Positions 11,035 through 18,753 of a stretch of 20,063 bases of DNA are shown piece by piece (within the stretch, counting starts at the first letter, position 1; the number at the start of each line of letters is the position of its first letter). The stretch comes from a virus. Both the position numbers and the translations under genes were made by a program. The DNA lies in IMG/VR virus record IMGVR_UViG_3300030203_000037, positions 1 to 20,063 of that record; one strand, given 5' to 3'. The notes under the pieces were generated by a model. It was not told the origin of the DNA, ran no database searches, and saw only the letters and a program-made list of their open reading frames with translations.

Positions 11035-11259
11035 TTATTTTGGAAGATCCGGGCATATAAATTCTTTTTCAGGGAATTTTCTATCCATTAATTCCCGGAT
11101 CTGTTTTCCATTACAATTTCTGATATTCTCTTGTATGTCATTGGCCACTAAATTTATATAGGTCATATATCTCTTACTATGAAGATATTTCCTATATTTC
11201 TTGTGATAGTCAATATTATATATTCCCCAGGCCTTAAACAACTTTTCCCAATAGGGCAT
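11035..11259 (-). CDS. Hypothetical protein at end of late operon (74 aa)
   Basis: A small, strongly basic and aromatic protein (MPYWEKLFKAWGIYNIDYH ... KKYRKYLHSKRYMTYINL), helical in the middle, ending in a Pro-rich tail (KEFICPDLPK). The ATG at 11259 has only a weak binding site and starts 26 bases after the holin-like gene. It is the last gene before the hairpin at 10957-10983. An opposite-strand frame over the same DNA has an AGGAG site but is only 52 codons long. No family is recognised; a lysis-related accessory is possible from position alone. Confidence 0.5.
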   Translation of the reverse strand: MPYWEKLFKAWGIYNIDYHKKYRKYLHSKRYMTYINLVANDIQENIRNCNGKQIRELMDRKFPEKEFICPDLPK

Positions 11260-11285
11260 AGTTATTTTTTCTAACCAGGAATCGC

Positions 11286-11564
11286 CTAGGAACTGTCGAT
11301 AGGGTTTTTGTGTTTAAACCAACCGACTACATTAAAGAAAGCTACTGCGATATCAATAAAAGCACTAGCAATACCTACTAACTTTTCTTTGCTTATTGGT
11401 AAAGGATATTCTTCAGCCATTTTATCATAAAATAGCTTTATAGCATCCAAAATAACTTTCTTTTTCTCGGCCCCAAAGCCCGGAGTTTCAAATTCCTTGA
11501 TCAGGGTTAGGATTATGGGAACTAATCCGGCCAAAAGACCTAAAAATGTTAATATTTTAGTCAT
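11286..11564 (-). CDS. Holin-like membrane protein (92 aa)
   Basis: The N-terminus MTKILTFLGLLAGLVPIILT forms one clear transmembrane helix. A charged middle follows (KEFETPGFGAEKKKVILDA), and a second hydrophobic segment, VGIASAFIDIAVAFFNVVGW, lies near the C-terminus with a short basic tail. Two helices, length below 100 and a place directly after the endolysin make a phage holin the most likely role: a membrane pore that lets the endolysin reach the cell wall at lysis. No specific holin family is identified. The GTGAGGTGAG upstream of the ATG at 11564 is a moderate binding site. Confidence 0.6.
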   Translation of the reverse strand: MTKILTFLGLLAGLVPIILTLIKEFETPGFGAEKKKVILDAIKLFYDKMAEEYPLPISKEKLVGIASAFIDIAVAFFNVVGWFKHKNPIDSS

Positions 11565-11596
11565 CTGTTCTCACCTCACTTTCTCAATTTTATTTA

Positions 11597-11689
11597 TTAA
11601 TCTTCACTTAAATACCAAACCAAATAAGCTATTACCGCCACAATACCGGCATACCAGTACCAGGCCAGACCCGATAACCAATCTAACAT
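11597..11689 (-). CDS. 30-residue membrane peptide in lysis cassette
   Basis: A very short gene read from the sequence: ATG at 11689, TAA at 11597-11599. An excellent GGAGGG site inside the end of the endolysin gene precedes it. The peptide begins MLDWLSGLAWYWYAGIVAV and continues through a hydrophobic, aromatic segment to YLSED, so it is almost entirely one transmembrane helix. Its place between endolysin and holin-like gene and its strong ribosome binding site argue that it is translated. It could be an antiholin, a holin partner or a pinholin-like peptide (inference). Confidence 0.6.
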   Translation of the reverse strand: MLDWLSGLAWYWYAGIVAVIAYLVWYLSED

Positions 11690-11690
11690 C

Positions 11691-12194
11691 TTATTCGCCC
11701 TCCTTTCCTGTTATTATCTTGTAAAATTTTGATAGATCCTTATTTTCTATAGGACCGGAATAAATGGGCTTCCTCCCCACATAGATCCAGAACCTGCTCG
11801 GAGAAGGCGGTTTAACATCCACGTGAATACCCCATTTAGCAATACCAATTCTCAAGCCCCCTACTTTTTCGGCTATCAAACCTAATTTAATTGGGGATAT
11901 TCCTTTAACTTTTATATCGGATGCCTCCCCATCAGGATCTGGTATATGCTTAGAACCGGGGAAACCACCTATCCTTTTATTCTCTTCTTCGCATCTGTTA
12001 CCACTTAAAACAATAACCGGTTTATGAAAATCAAGCCCCTGGTCTATAATTGTTATCATCATTTCCAGTTTAAATAATAATAGGCTGCTTACCCGGACCT
12101 TTTTATGTAAACATTTTTTGCAAGGACAACGAAACTCGTGTTTCCAGAAATGGGTCGAGAGATCCCCTAGAGATTTATCCTTTCCGTCTATCAT
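11691..12194 (-). CDS. Endolysin, M15-family peptidase (167 aa)
   Basis: A Peptidase_M15_3-type metallopeptidase. The N-terminal LSTHFWKHEFRCPC is the usual start of this domain. The zinc ligands are His83 in GSKH, Asp93 in EASDI and His124 in WGIHVDV; VLSGNRCEEENKRIGG precedes the first ligand. Family enzymes cut L-Ala-D-Glu or D-Ala bonds in peptidoglycan peptides, so this is the probable cell-wall lysin. The gap between His83 and Asp93 has nine residues, where SxHxxGxAxD enzymes usually have six, a three-residue insertion. There is no signal peptide, so a holin is needed. It overlaps the gene upstream by 20 bases, and ATG at 12194 is the start. Confidence 0.85.
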   Translation of the reverse strand: MIDGKDKSLGDLSTHFWKHEFRCPCKKCLHKKVRVSSLLLFKLEMMITIIDQGLDFHKPVIVLSGNRCEEENKRIGGFPGSKHIPDPDGEASDIKVKGISPIKLGLIAEKVGGLRIGIAKWGIHVDVKPPSPSRFWIYVGRKPIYSGPIENKDLSKFYKIITGKEGE

Positions 12195-12480
12195 TTTTAT
12201 TAACCTTCTTTTTACAATTTACCTTCTCTACGCATCCGTTAAAGTGAAAGTTAAGGTATTCAGTTAAGGCTGTAAATTGATTTATTAATTTCTTTTGCAT
12301 ATTTATACTCTTACGATTCAGCCTTGCATTCGTTATGCCATCTTTATGCAAATCCTTTAATTCATTCTTAAACATTCCCATAATACTTCTAATCAGATAC
12401 CATACCAACCAGGCCATCAATATTACTAACACGCCTTGAACTCCTAACTTGCCATAATTATTAATAAGTTCTGCTATCAT
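12175..12480 (-). CDS. One-helix membrane protein of lysis cassette (101 aa)
   Basis: A hydrophobic segment, VQGVLVILMAWLVWYLI (about residues 14-30), is followed by a long charged helical tail with two cysteines (NGCVEKVNCKKKV) and a basic end. This fits an anchored protein with most of its mass on one side of the membrane. Position directly before the endolysin, with a 20-base overlap, suggests a holin, antiholin or spanin-like helper, though the sequence does not decide. The ATG at 12480 follows an AAGGAGATGATGTA sequence. Confidence 0.6.
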   Translation of the reverse strand: MIAELINNYGKLGVQGVLVILMAWLVWYLIRSIMGMFKNELKDLHKDGITNARLNRKSINMQKKLINQFTALTEYLNFHFNGCVEKVNCKKKVNKNDRRKG

Positions 12481-12492
12481 TACATCATCTCC

Positions 12493-13071
12493 TTACTCCA
12501 AATCGTTCCATTTAGTAAATTCTTTAGTATTCCATTTAGAGATTGTTAGAGTATTCCATTTATGCTCCCAGCCAACAACAGTTGCTCCTGTTCCATAAAG
12601 ACTCATTGTCTTCGCTACACCTGCAGGAGTGAAACTTATATTATCACAAGGAATTTGATTTCCAATTTTATACCAATAACCAGCAAAGCCCGTCTCACTT
12701 CTTTCAAGAGAACCAACCGTGTAAAATCCTATGTAATCACCCATTTCAACATCAAGGTCAACCGTAAAAGTTCGTTTTGCTCCAGCAATTACTTCACCGA
12801 TATATGCAGTATCACGAGTGGAAAGGGTATTCCCACTCACTATATAAAAGGTAGCAACCCCTAAATCCGTTAAATTAATGTTTGCCCAGACCTCTATACT
12901 TGTAATTTTTCCAGTTAAATTTGCAGGATTATCTGTCAATATACAGGTATAACCTCCAGTAGATTTACCATCTCTATCTATTGCTGGACTACCTATATCA
13001 ATCTCAACCGCCAAAACAACCATCTGAAATATACACAATGCAATAGCAATTATTAATAATATTTTTTTCAT
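12493..13071 (-). CDS. Signal-peptide-bearing late protein (192 aa)
   Basis: The N-terminus MKKILLIIAIALCIFQMVV then LAVEID is a textbook Sec signal peptide: Lys-Lys, a hydrophobic stretch, and a possible cleavage after LA or LAV. The rest is beta-rich (VWANINLTDLGVATFYIV, GDYIGFYTVGS), with a C-terminal run of three KWN triplets (HKWNTLTISKWNTKEFTKWN). It would be exported, which is unusual for a virion part assembled in the cytoplasm. The site GGGGGAAA lies before the ATG at 13071. It directly follows another gene with a signal peptide. Possible roles are a surface or envelope protein or a lysis or exclusion factor; all are inference. Confidence 0.65.
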   Translation of the reverse strand: MKKILLIIAIALCIFQMVVLAVEIDIGSPAIDRDGKSTGGYTCILTDNPANLTGKITSIEVWANINLTDLGVATFYIVSGNTLSTRDTAYIGEVIAGAKRTFTVDLDVEMGDYIGFYTVGSLERSETGFAGYWYKIGNQIPCDNISFTPAGVAKTMSLYGTGATVVGWEHKWNTLTISKWNTKEFTKWNDLE

Positions 13072-13073
13072 AA

Positions 13074-14330
13074 TTAAATTTCCCCCACGTCGATTGATGG
13101 GTCAAAGAATAGTATATCAGCACTTTTAGCTACCCCTACCCTTTGCACTTGGTCTCCTGTCTCTGTCGGTGCAGTAGAACTCATAGCTCCAGGGGTAACA
13201 CTTGCATATACCATTGCCCCTGCAAATGCGAAGGCATTGTCATCACGAATATAACCCTTAACTAACATTAAACAAATCTCACTATCATCTTTGCCCTCTA
13301 AGGCAATTCTTAATCCTGGCATAGTAGCCGCAGCATCTGCATCAGTCTTTTTCCATTCTTTATCAGCCCAGTTAAAATATAGTAAGTCTCCGAAAGTTAC
13401 GGTTTCACCTACTGGCTGACTATCTACATCAGCATTGCTAGAATATGTATTGTCACTGTCTAAAACAGAATAATAATTTCTTTCAATCGCATCTCCAGCT
13501 TCAATAAATTCATCTACATCTGATAACACTGTATATAATTCTGCCTCAGTAATTGAAGCAAAGACATTTAATTTATCAGTTCTAAAAGCATTATCCGCAG
13601 AATAAGCCTGTAAATCCGTTCCTATTTCTAAATCTAAAGCAGCCTTAAATTCTGCATAACTCAAACCTTCAATAACAGTCGCACCTATAAATCTGGCTAT
13701 ATCATTAATTTCGGGAGTTCCAGAGGTAGTGACTGTTCCAGCACCAGCAGGAGTATCGAAGATTGGAGCAGAAGTTGCGCCGGTAGATTTGAGATATTGC
13801 CCATCTGTACCGAGGGCAAGTTCTGTTACATCACCCAAATTATTAGAATAGAATAATCTCCAGGCCGTCTGATCTACAAATTCGATTAAATCGGTATAAC
13901 CACCATTACCAGCAGGGGCAGTTTTACATTCCCAATTACCAGAGGTAAAATTATACTGTAATATCTTTTCATTAGCGATATCGGTTAAATCTACATCGCT
14001 TAAATCTCCAATACTTTCTCCTGTAATAACTTTAAGATATCCTTCTCCTGAATGATCACCCCAACCATAAGCAATATCCCAATTAATGGAATTATCAGTT
14101 ATTTGTGAAGTGGAGCCACCAGATATTTTAAGTAATCCATCATAAGCACTTACATCAGTTTCCAATCCTCCCTTTTCATGCGGGACAACTTTAAGTATCA
14201 GGGCATCATCTGATAAGTCGAAGTAAGTATCATCAAAATATGGGCCAAGAAAAACATTAGATCCAAAAGCTACCATAGAAGCCAATAATATTATTAGTAA
14301 TGAAAAAATTGATATCTCTTTAATTTTCAT
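13074..14330 (-). CDS. Tail-fibre-like protein with N-terminal signal peptide (418 aa)
   Basis: The segment WDIAYGWGDHSGEGYL (about residues 84-99) is a motif very common in phage tail fibres and related trimeric fibre proteins. Fibre-like beta-rich repeats follow (LGTDGQYLKSTGATSAPIF). The C-terminus (KKTDADAAATMPGLRIAL ... YIRDDNAF) resembles a capsid-decoration or fibre tip domain. The N-terminus, MKIKEISIFSLLIILLASM then VAFGSN, is a predicted Sec signal peptide or anchor, unexpected in a fibre. The ATG at 14330 has GGAAGGG. Either the fibre is exported or membrane-anchored, or the hydrophobic end plugs into the tail. It stands just before a second signal-peptide gene and the lysis cassette. 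Confidence 0.65.
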   Translation of the reverse strand: MKIKEISIFSLLIILLASMVAFGSNVFLGPYFDDTYFDLSDDALILKVVPHEKGGLETDVSAYDGLLKISGGSTSQITDNSINWDIAYGWGDHSGEGYLKVITGESIGDLSDVDLTDIANEKILQYNFTSGNWECKTAPAGNGGYTDLIEFVDQTAWRLFYSNNLGDVTELALGTDGQYLKSTGATSAPIFDTPAGAGTVTTSGTPEINDIARFIGATVIEGLSYAEFKAALDLEIGTDLQAYSADNAFRTDKLNVFASITEAELYTVLSDVDEFIEAGDAIERNYYSVLDSDNTYSSNADVDSQPVGETVTFGDLLYFNWADKEWKKTDADAAATMPGLRIALEGKDDSEICLMLVKGYIRDDNAFAFAGAMVYASVTPGAMSSTAPTETGDQVQRVGVAKSADILFFDPSIDVGEI

Positions 14331-14334
14331 AAAA

Positions 14335-15297
14335 TCACGCCCTTCCTATATACCAAATTGTTATCTCTGAATTGGCCATGATTGTGGCACAATCCAAAGT
14401 ATGATAAACCTTTGAAACATTGCCAGATATTTCACCAGATTCATCCTTATTTCCAACTTTCTTTTTGAATACATTATCAATATTATCAATCGAAGTAATT
14501 AATCCTATCTTGTCAGACGTTCCTACTGTTATCGAATCTTGATCACTTACCCCAGCGGGAACGGTTATTTTGCTTAATGTAGACCAGGCTACATTTCCAT
14601 ATACCGTGCTCCCAGCTATTATGGTTATTTCCTCAGAGGCACTTTGACCTAGATTATTTATGCCATCCAATTTTACATTGCCAGAAGGAGTAGCCACAGC
14701 AGTGGTCTTTATGCTTGCATTTCTGGGTACATCAGGATTGATTATATCTGTAGTTATCTCTTGTTCCTCTCCCGTTCCAGTAATGAAAGCGTGTATATAA
14801 TCGTCATCGGCTGCTTTTACATCCTGAAGATGTATCATTACAACTTCAATTAAATCAGTCGCTGAATCCTGATATTTCACCTTTAATTGAAATGAAATAT
14901 CCTGTTCTTCCGCATCGGTTGGAGTGTGCAATCTAACAAATAATTTTCTGTATCGTTCTTTAGGTATATCACCTAAACACAAGTTATAATTCGGTCCCAC
15001 TTTTACGAAAGCAGTCATAGCATCATCTTCAATGCCATCGCCTCCACCTACTCCGTTAGATTTTATCTCAATCCATTTTTGTTTAGTCCAAACTTCATCC
15101 GCTCCACCATCGGGATCTCGAACAGCAATTCTAACAGGGGTCATAGTATCTCTGCCTTCTCCGTCCCTATCATTCCAGAGATGTATCTCCAAACCATTAG
15201 CGTCTGGCTTATATGTACCCGCATCACAATCTCCAAAGCTAATAATCTTTACTTCTTCAGTTTCACTTGCATTCCAAAAAGTCGGTTTTGGTAACAT
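14335..15297 (-). CDS. Probable virion/baseplate-associated protein (320 aa)
   Basis: A beta-rich, acidic protein without a signal peptide or membrane segment. Residues about 20-170 (GLEIHLWNDRDGEGRDTMT ... YRKLFVRLHTP) look like one sandwich domain. The second half has SASEEITIIAGSTVYGN and ITVPAGVSDQDSITVGTSD, a pattern seen in C-terminal domains of phage tail proteins. It lies between the baseplate OB-fold protein and the fibre-like gene, so a baseplate, fibre-connector or head-fibre role is likely. The ATG at 15297 has a weak GGGTG site. Family not recognised; the structural call is mainly from context. Confidence 0.55.
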   Translation of the reverse strand: MLPKPTFWNASETEEVKIISFGDCDAGTYKPDANGLEIHLWNDRDGEGRDTMTPVRIAVRDPDGGADEVWTKQKWIEIKSNGVGGGDGIEDDAMTAFVKVGPNYNLCLGDIPKERYRKLFVRLHTPTDAEEQDISFQLKVKYQDSATDLIEVVMIHLQDVKAADDDYIHAFITGTGEEQEITTDIINPDVPRNASIKTTAVATPSGNVKLDGINNLGQSASEEITIIAGSTVYGNVAWSTLSKITVPAGVSDQDSITVGTSDKIGLITSIDNIDNVFKKKVGNKDESGEISGNVSKVYHTLDCATIMANSEITIWYIGRA

Positions 15298-15340
15298 TTA
15301 ATCACCCATCTTTATATTTAATAAATTATTACCCAATATC

Positions 15341-16486
15341 TTAAAATGGATAAACTGCTACAGCACAAGCAGTATGAGTTAAAGTATAACTTGCTATCTC
15401 GATACTCCATTGTCTTGTTCTTGATGTATTATATTTTTCAAGAACCAATTTATTATCTGCACTTTTGCCCAGAAATATAAAATGGTTGGGAATGCCTGCC
15501 ACATCATAAGAATATTTGATACCATCTAAAGTCCAATTGGTCAAATCACTTGATAAACTTTTAGGCATAGTAAATGCGATTTCATAATTGCGATTTATTT
15601 CATGCCCTGCTAAATAATCTCCTTCTACAGCCCAAGTTGACCAAGCCGATAATCCAGTTAAGATCTTAGTATAATGGGTTACTTCCCCCACGCCAAGTTC
15701 CCATTTTAGAAAAGCTTTTCCGCCTACATAATTTTCATCATAAGTATATAAATAACCACTAGAATCAAATGTTAAATAACGATATTTGTGCCCAGAAATT
15801 ATAGTATGTGTACTGACTAATTCTAAATCACTTAAATTTCTCTTAGTAACATAATCAGTATTCCAAATTAGAGTATATAAATATCCTCCAGGACTAATAT
15901 AAGCAACCATCTCATTTTCAGATAATGATTTAGTTAATAGATGGTTCCCATTTTTATCATATTTATATATTGTGTGTAAAAAAGGCAAAGGATAACTTTG
16001 TTCTACTTGATGTAAAATATATATATTTTGATTGCTATCTACACACATTCTAACTACATCTTCAGTAAGTTCAGATAGAATACCTAGTTCACTATCTAAT
16101 ACACCATCATAACAATACCTATTTAAACAATAATCCGAATCACTTTTATATACTACAAAAATATAGTCTATTACAGCCGGTACAACTTCACCAGAATAGT
16201 CCACTTCCACTATTTTAGGTTCCTGGGCTATTTTCTTAGCGTGACCCCATATCCGAGGTCTCTCTTTATTGCCATCCTCAAAGGTCACAACTACTATTTC
16301 ACCAACCGAAAATATTTCATCATAAAATGCGGTCTCCACATTAGGATACGGGTCATCAGCTTGGGATATTTTTACGTCATAAGTGCCATCATCGTTATCC
16401 TTAGTTATCTCTCCGGTTAATATCGTTCCTCTATATTTTATCTGGTCGATTACGTTTTGGTTTAATTTTCCAAAATAATCAAGCAT
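15341..16486 (-). CDS. Baseplate OB-fold protein with propeller-like C-terminus (381 aa)
   Basis: The N-terminus, residues about 18-85 (YRGTILTGEITKDNDDGTYDV ends a first strand; FSVGEIVVVTFEDGN and RPRIWGHA follow), fits the OB domain of gp45/gpV-type baseplate spike proteins. The rest, about 100-380, has repeated units of the kind IYILHQVEQSY, IYKYDKNGNHLL, GYLYTLIWN and GYLYTYDENY, typical of an NHL/YVTN-like beta-propeller. Such a propeller might bind a host surface polymer. The gene overlaps the hub gene by 8 bases and has GAGGT upstream of the ATG at 16486, so it should be made with the hub. It has no visible glycosidase motif. The OB call is moderately certain, the propeller is by eye. 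Confidence 0.65.
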   Translation of the reverse strand: MLDYFGKLNQNVIDQIKYRGTILTGEITKDNDDGTYDVKISQADDPYPNVETAFYDEIFSVGEIVVVTFEDGNKERPRIWGHAKKIAQEPKIVEVDYSGEVVPAVIDYIFVVYKSDSDYCLNRYCYDGVLDSELGILSELTEDVVRMCVDSNQNIYILHQVEQSYPLPFLHTIYKYDKNGNHLLTKSLSENEMVAYISPGGYLYTLIWNTDYVTKRNLSDLELVSTHTIISGHKYRYLTFDSSGYLYTYDENYVGGKAFLKWELGVGEVTHYTKILTGLSAWSTWAVEGDYLAGHEINRNYEIAFTMPKSLSSDLTNWTLDGIKYSYDVAGIPNHFIFLGKSADNKLVLEKYNTSRTRQWSIEIASYTLTHTACAVAVYPF

Positions 16487-18161
16487 AACATATACCTCTT
16501 ACTTGTGTTCTTGCTTTTATCTTTCCTTCATCATCAATTTCGATACCATGTCCTACTCCTTCCACAAGATATCTTTCAGTGAGACCTATCTTTCTATCGT
16601 TCAAGGATATTGTTTGTCCTGTTTTTAGGAGAGGATTAAAGGGAATTTCAAAGTTTGATATCCCTAATTTATGATTATTCCTAATAATCTTCTTTCCTAC
16701 TGCTACACATTGCTCTACCGTCTCCAAAAGTGGATATACAATTGAACCACCATCTCGTTCACCGTATTTTGCAATTGAATTGGGGTCAATTACTTGAGCC
16801 GATATTTGGTCGTATCTAACTTCATAAGTAGTGATAGTTTCATAAACTGCTGGGTCCGCTTCTCTATTTAAGTACCCGTGGACAGTCACATTAAAAGTAA
16901 AAGATTTTCCTTCTCTTCCTTTATCAAAATTAGTTCCAGCACCATCTCTTGATAAAACCCAGCATGTTCCATTTAAACCCACCGAACCCCCCCCACTCAT
17001 AGAATCGATAGTTTTTATAAGTGTTGCATTACCTCCAACAGTCCCAGTTTTTGAAGTAATAACGTAAGATTCCCAAGTTTTCTGTCCTTTACATCCCACA
17101 TATATATGTATATTTCCACCATCGACAGACTGTCCGTATGAATGAATTTTTAATACAAAATCTCCAACTGTTTTTATATAATTATTATTTGCATTATATT
17201 CAATTAATTCCCCTTCAGTAAAACTTAAGGAATCAGAAAATAATAATATAGGTGTGTCATAACTAACTCCCGGAGTCGTTAACTTTGTTTTAGTCTGAGG
17301 TATTCTTTTTTGTGTAGTTTTTCCTAATACAATTATTTTATTAATTCCTACGCTGCTCTTTTTATATCCCAATCTTATGAATCTGTCCTCGTTATAAGAC
17401 CAGTCAGGAGTAGGGTAAAGATCCTCGTCAGATTTAATCTCATCAAGCAAAAGTTTTAGATTGCCGTCTTCATCAGACTTGACCCAATACTGCTCCACCA
17501 TTGCCTCTTTTTGAATCATATCCCAGAGGCTTTGGTCCTGAAATGAATTATCGATAGTTATCGGATCCATTTCAGGGATATCAACCGCGGTTATCCCCGC
17601 CTGTTCAGCAATATATTTTATTACATCGCTTCTTTTAGTTGATACTGCCAGATCTTGCACGCTGATCAAGGTCATATTTTTATCGAGTAATTTTTTACCA
17701 TAATCTCTGCCTGGAACTATTACCCTGAATGCCGGGGTATTTTCTGCCCCTGGCTCATCTATTGAACCAGTAAACAATTTTTGTTCCTGCCTATTAATGT
17801 AAACCGTAATTACTATCGGCTTATCCAAATCAATATGTCCATTAGTCCGAGGAGAATACTGCGTATCCCCTAAATTGAGCATAAAAGTGCTAATCTTGTT
17901 TTTATCGTGCTGAATACTCAAACTTCCGATTATAGCCTCAGATACATCCACATCATCAATAACTACTTTCAACCTTATCCCCTGCTCCCAAGACTTACAA
18001 GCATTTACGATTATATTGGTAATGGTCGCGGTGCAATCAATTATCTTTCCATACCAATTTTCATTAGCATTACAATGAGCAGTACAATTTATCTTTTTAA
18101 ATGTCGGGCAATTAGGATCTTGGGCATTTACTCTGGCTGTGCAATCGATAGAATATATCAA
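16479..18161 (-). CDS. Baseplate hub protein, gpD/gp27-like (560 aa)
   Basis: Residues from about 58 (WEQGIRLKVVIDDVDVSEA) to 280 show the course of gpD/gp27/XkdQ-type hub proteins: a first barrel with IVITVYINRQEQKLFTGSID, the RVIVPGRDYGKKLLDKN turn, a helical part (DVIKYIAEQAGI ... SLWDMIQKEAMVEQYWV) and KIIVLGK. The C-terminal part (QTISLNDRKIGLTERYLV ... KARTQVRG) closes the second barrel. About 295-430 is an inserted Gly- and Ser-rich beta domain. The first 57 residues hold three I-[DN]-C-T-A repeats, an odd Cys-rich extension. The start is TTG at 18161, fixed by GAGGAGG seven bases before. The hub joins tail tube to spike; the OB-fold protein encoded next is its natural partner. Confidence 0.75.
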   Translation of the reverse strand: MIYSIDCTARVNAQDPNCPTFKKINCTAHCNANENWYGKIIDCTATITNIIVNACKSWEQGIRLKVVIDDVDVSEAIIGSLSIQHDKNKISTFMLNLGDTQYSPRTNGHIDLDKPIVITVYINRQEQKLFTGSIDEPGAENTPAFRVIVPGRDYGKKLLDKNMTLISVQDLAVSTKRSDVIKYIAEQAGITAVDIPEMDPITIDNSFQDQSLWDMIQKEAMVEQYWVKSDEDGNLKLLLDEIKSDEDLYPTPDWSYNEDRFIRLGYKKSSVGINKIIVLGKTTQKRIPQTKTKLTTPGVSYDTPILLFSDSLSFTEGELIEYNANNNYIKTVGDFVLKIHSYGQSVDGGNIHIYVGCKGQKTWESYVITSKTGTVGGNATLIKTIDSMSGGGSVGLNGTCWVLSRDGAGTNFDKGREGKSFTFNVTVHGYLNREADPAVYETITTYEVRYDQISAQVIDPNSIAKYGERDGGSIVYPLLETVEQCVAVGKKIIRNNHKLGISNFEIPFNPLLKTGQTISLNDRKIGLTERYLVEGVGHGIEIDDEGKIKARTQVRGICYA

Positions 18162-18162
18162 T

Positions 18163-18750
18163 TTAGACCTCCTCGCAGATCAATAGAGTCCTGGCCACAT
18201 TGCCAATCATATAAATATGGCTATAATCTAAAATATGCACTTTAAAATTAGGCTCATATTTAATTACAATATTATTATCTATATCTGGGGGAATATCCCC
18301 GAATATAAATCTTGCCCTACCATTAACATCAACTTTGGCATATACATTCCCGGCTTCTGGGTTAGTGTCATCAGTTACATTTACGGTTTTGGAAACTCCA
18401 CCTAAACTAACTTCTGGCACCGGAGTATCCCCAGACATCCTTCTTTGAGTATAAAAAATAGTGGTAGATCCATCACCGGATAAAACTTCCATTATTTTAA
18501 ATTCATCAATATAATCCAAATTACCTATATGAGCTGTTTCTTCTTTAATGGTAAACATCTCGCTATTATTTACTCCCGGTATTTCAAAGTGATATTTTGA
18601 TACAGGCTGATCTTCGGCAGTAACTGTCCTATTAATTATTAATTTCCCATTAATAGACCGGTCATAGGTCTCCAATTTTTTAGGATCATGGATATAACCT
18701 ACTGGCCTATCTAAGATTGTATTTCCTATGGTAATTTCTCCTGCTGCCAT
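18163..18750 (-). CDS. Distal-tail-like protein (195 aa)
   Basis: It lies between tape measure and hub, where siphophages encode the distal tail protein (Dit) that forms the ring between tube and baseplate. The middle (about residues 90-165) carries LSGDGSTTIFYTQRR and a VSLGGVSKTVNVT strand pair, the GDGSTT-type beta domain common in tail proteins. The ends (FKVHILDYSHIYMIGNVAR) are beta-rich. The ATG at 18750 has GGAGCG, formed by the last codons of the gene upstream, and its stop lies one base before the hub start. The Dit call is by position; I see no decisive family motif. Confidence 0.5.
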   Translation of the reverse strand: MAAGEITIGNTILDRPVGYIHDPKKLETYDRSINGKLIINRTVTAEDQPVSKYHFEIPGVNNSEMFTIKEETAHIGNLDYIDEFKIMEVLSGDGSTTIFYTQRRMSGDTPVPEVSLGGVSKTVNVTDDTNPEAGNVYAKVDVNGRARFIFGDIPPDIDNNIVIKYEPNFKVHILDYSHIYMIGNVARTLLICEEV

Positions 18751-18753
18751 AAT

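Noticed and set aside
11000-11159. Plus-strand frame of 52 codons with an AGGAG site just upstream
   Set aside because: It is antisense to the last late gene, has no recognisable protein features, and everything else in the window is on the minus strand. The binding site may be chance, so kept only as a note.
17907-18245. 112-codon plus-strand frame opposite the hub gene
   Set aside because: Shadow of the hub and Dit-like genes; no site or motif.
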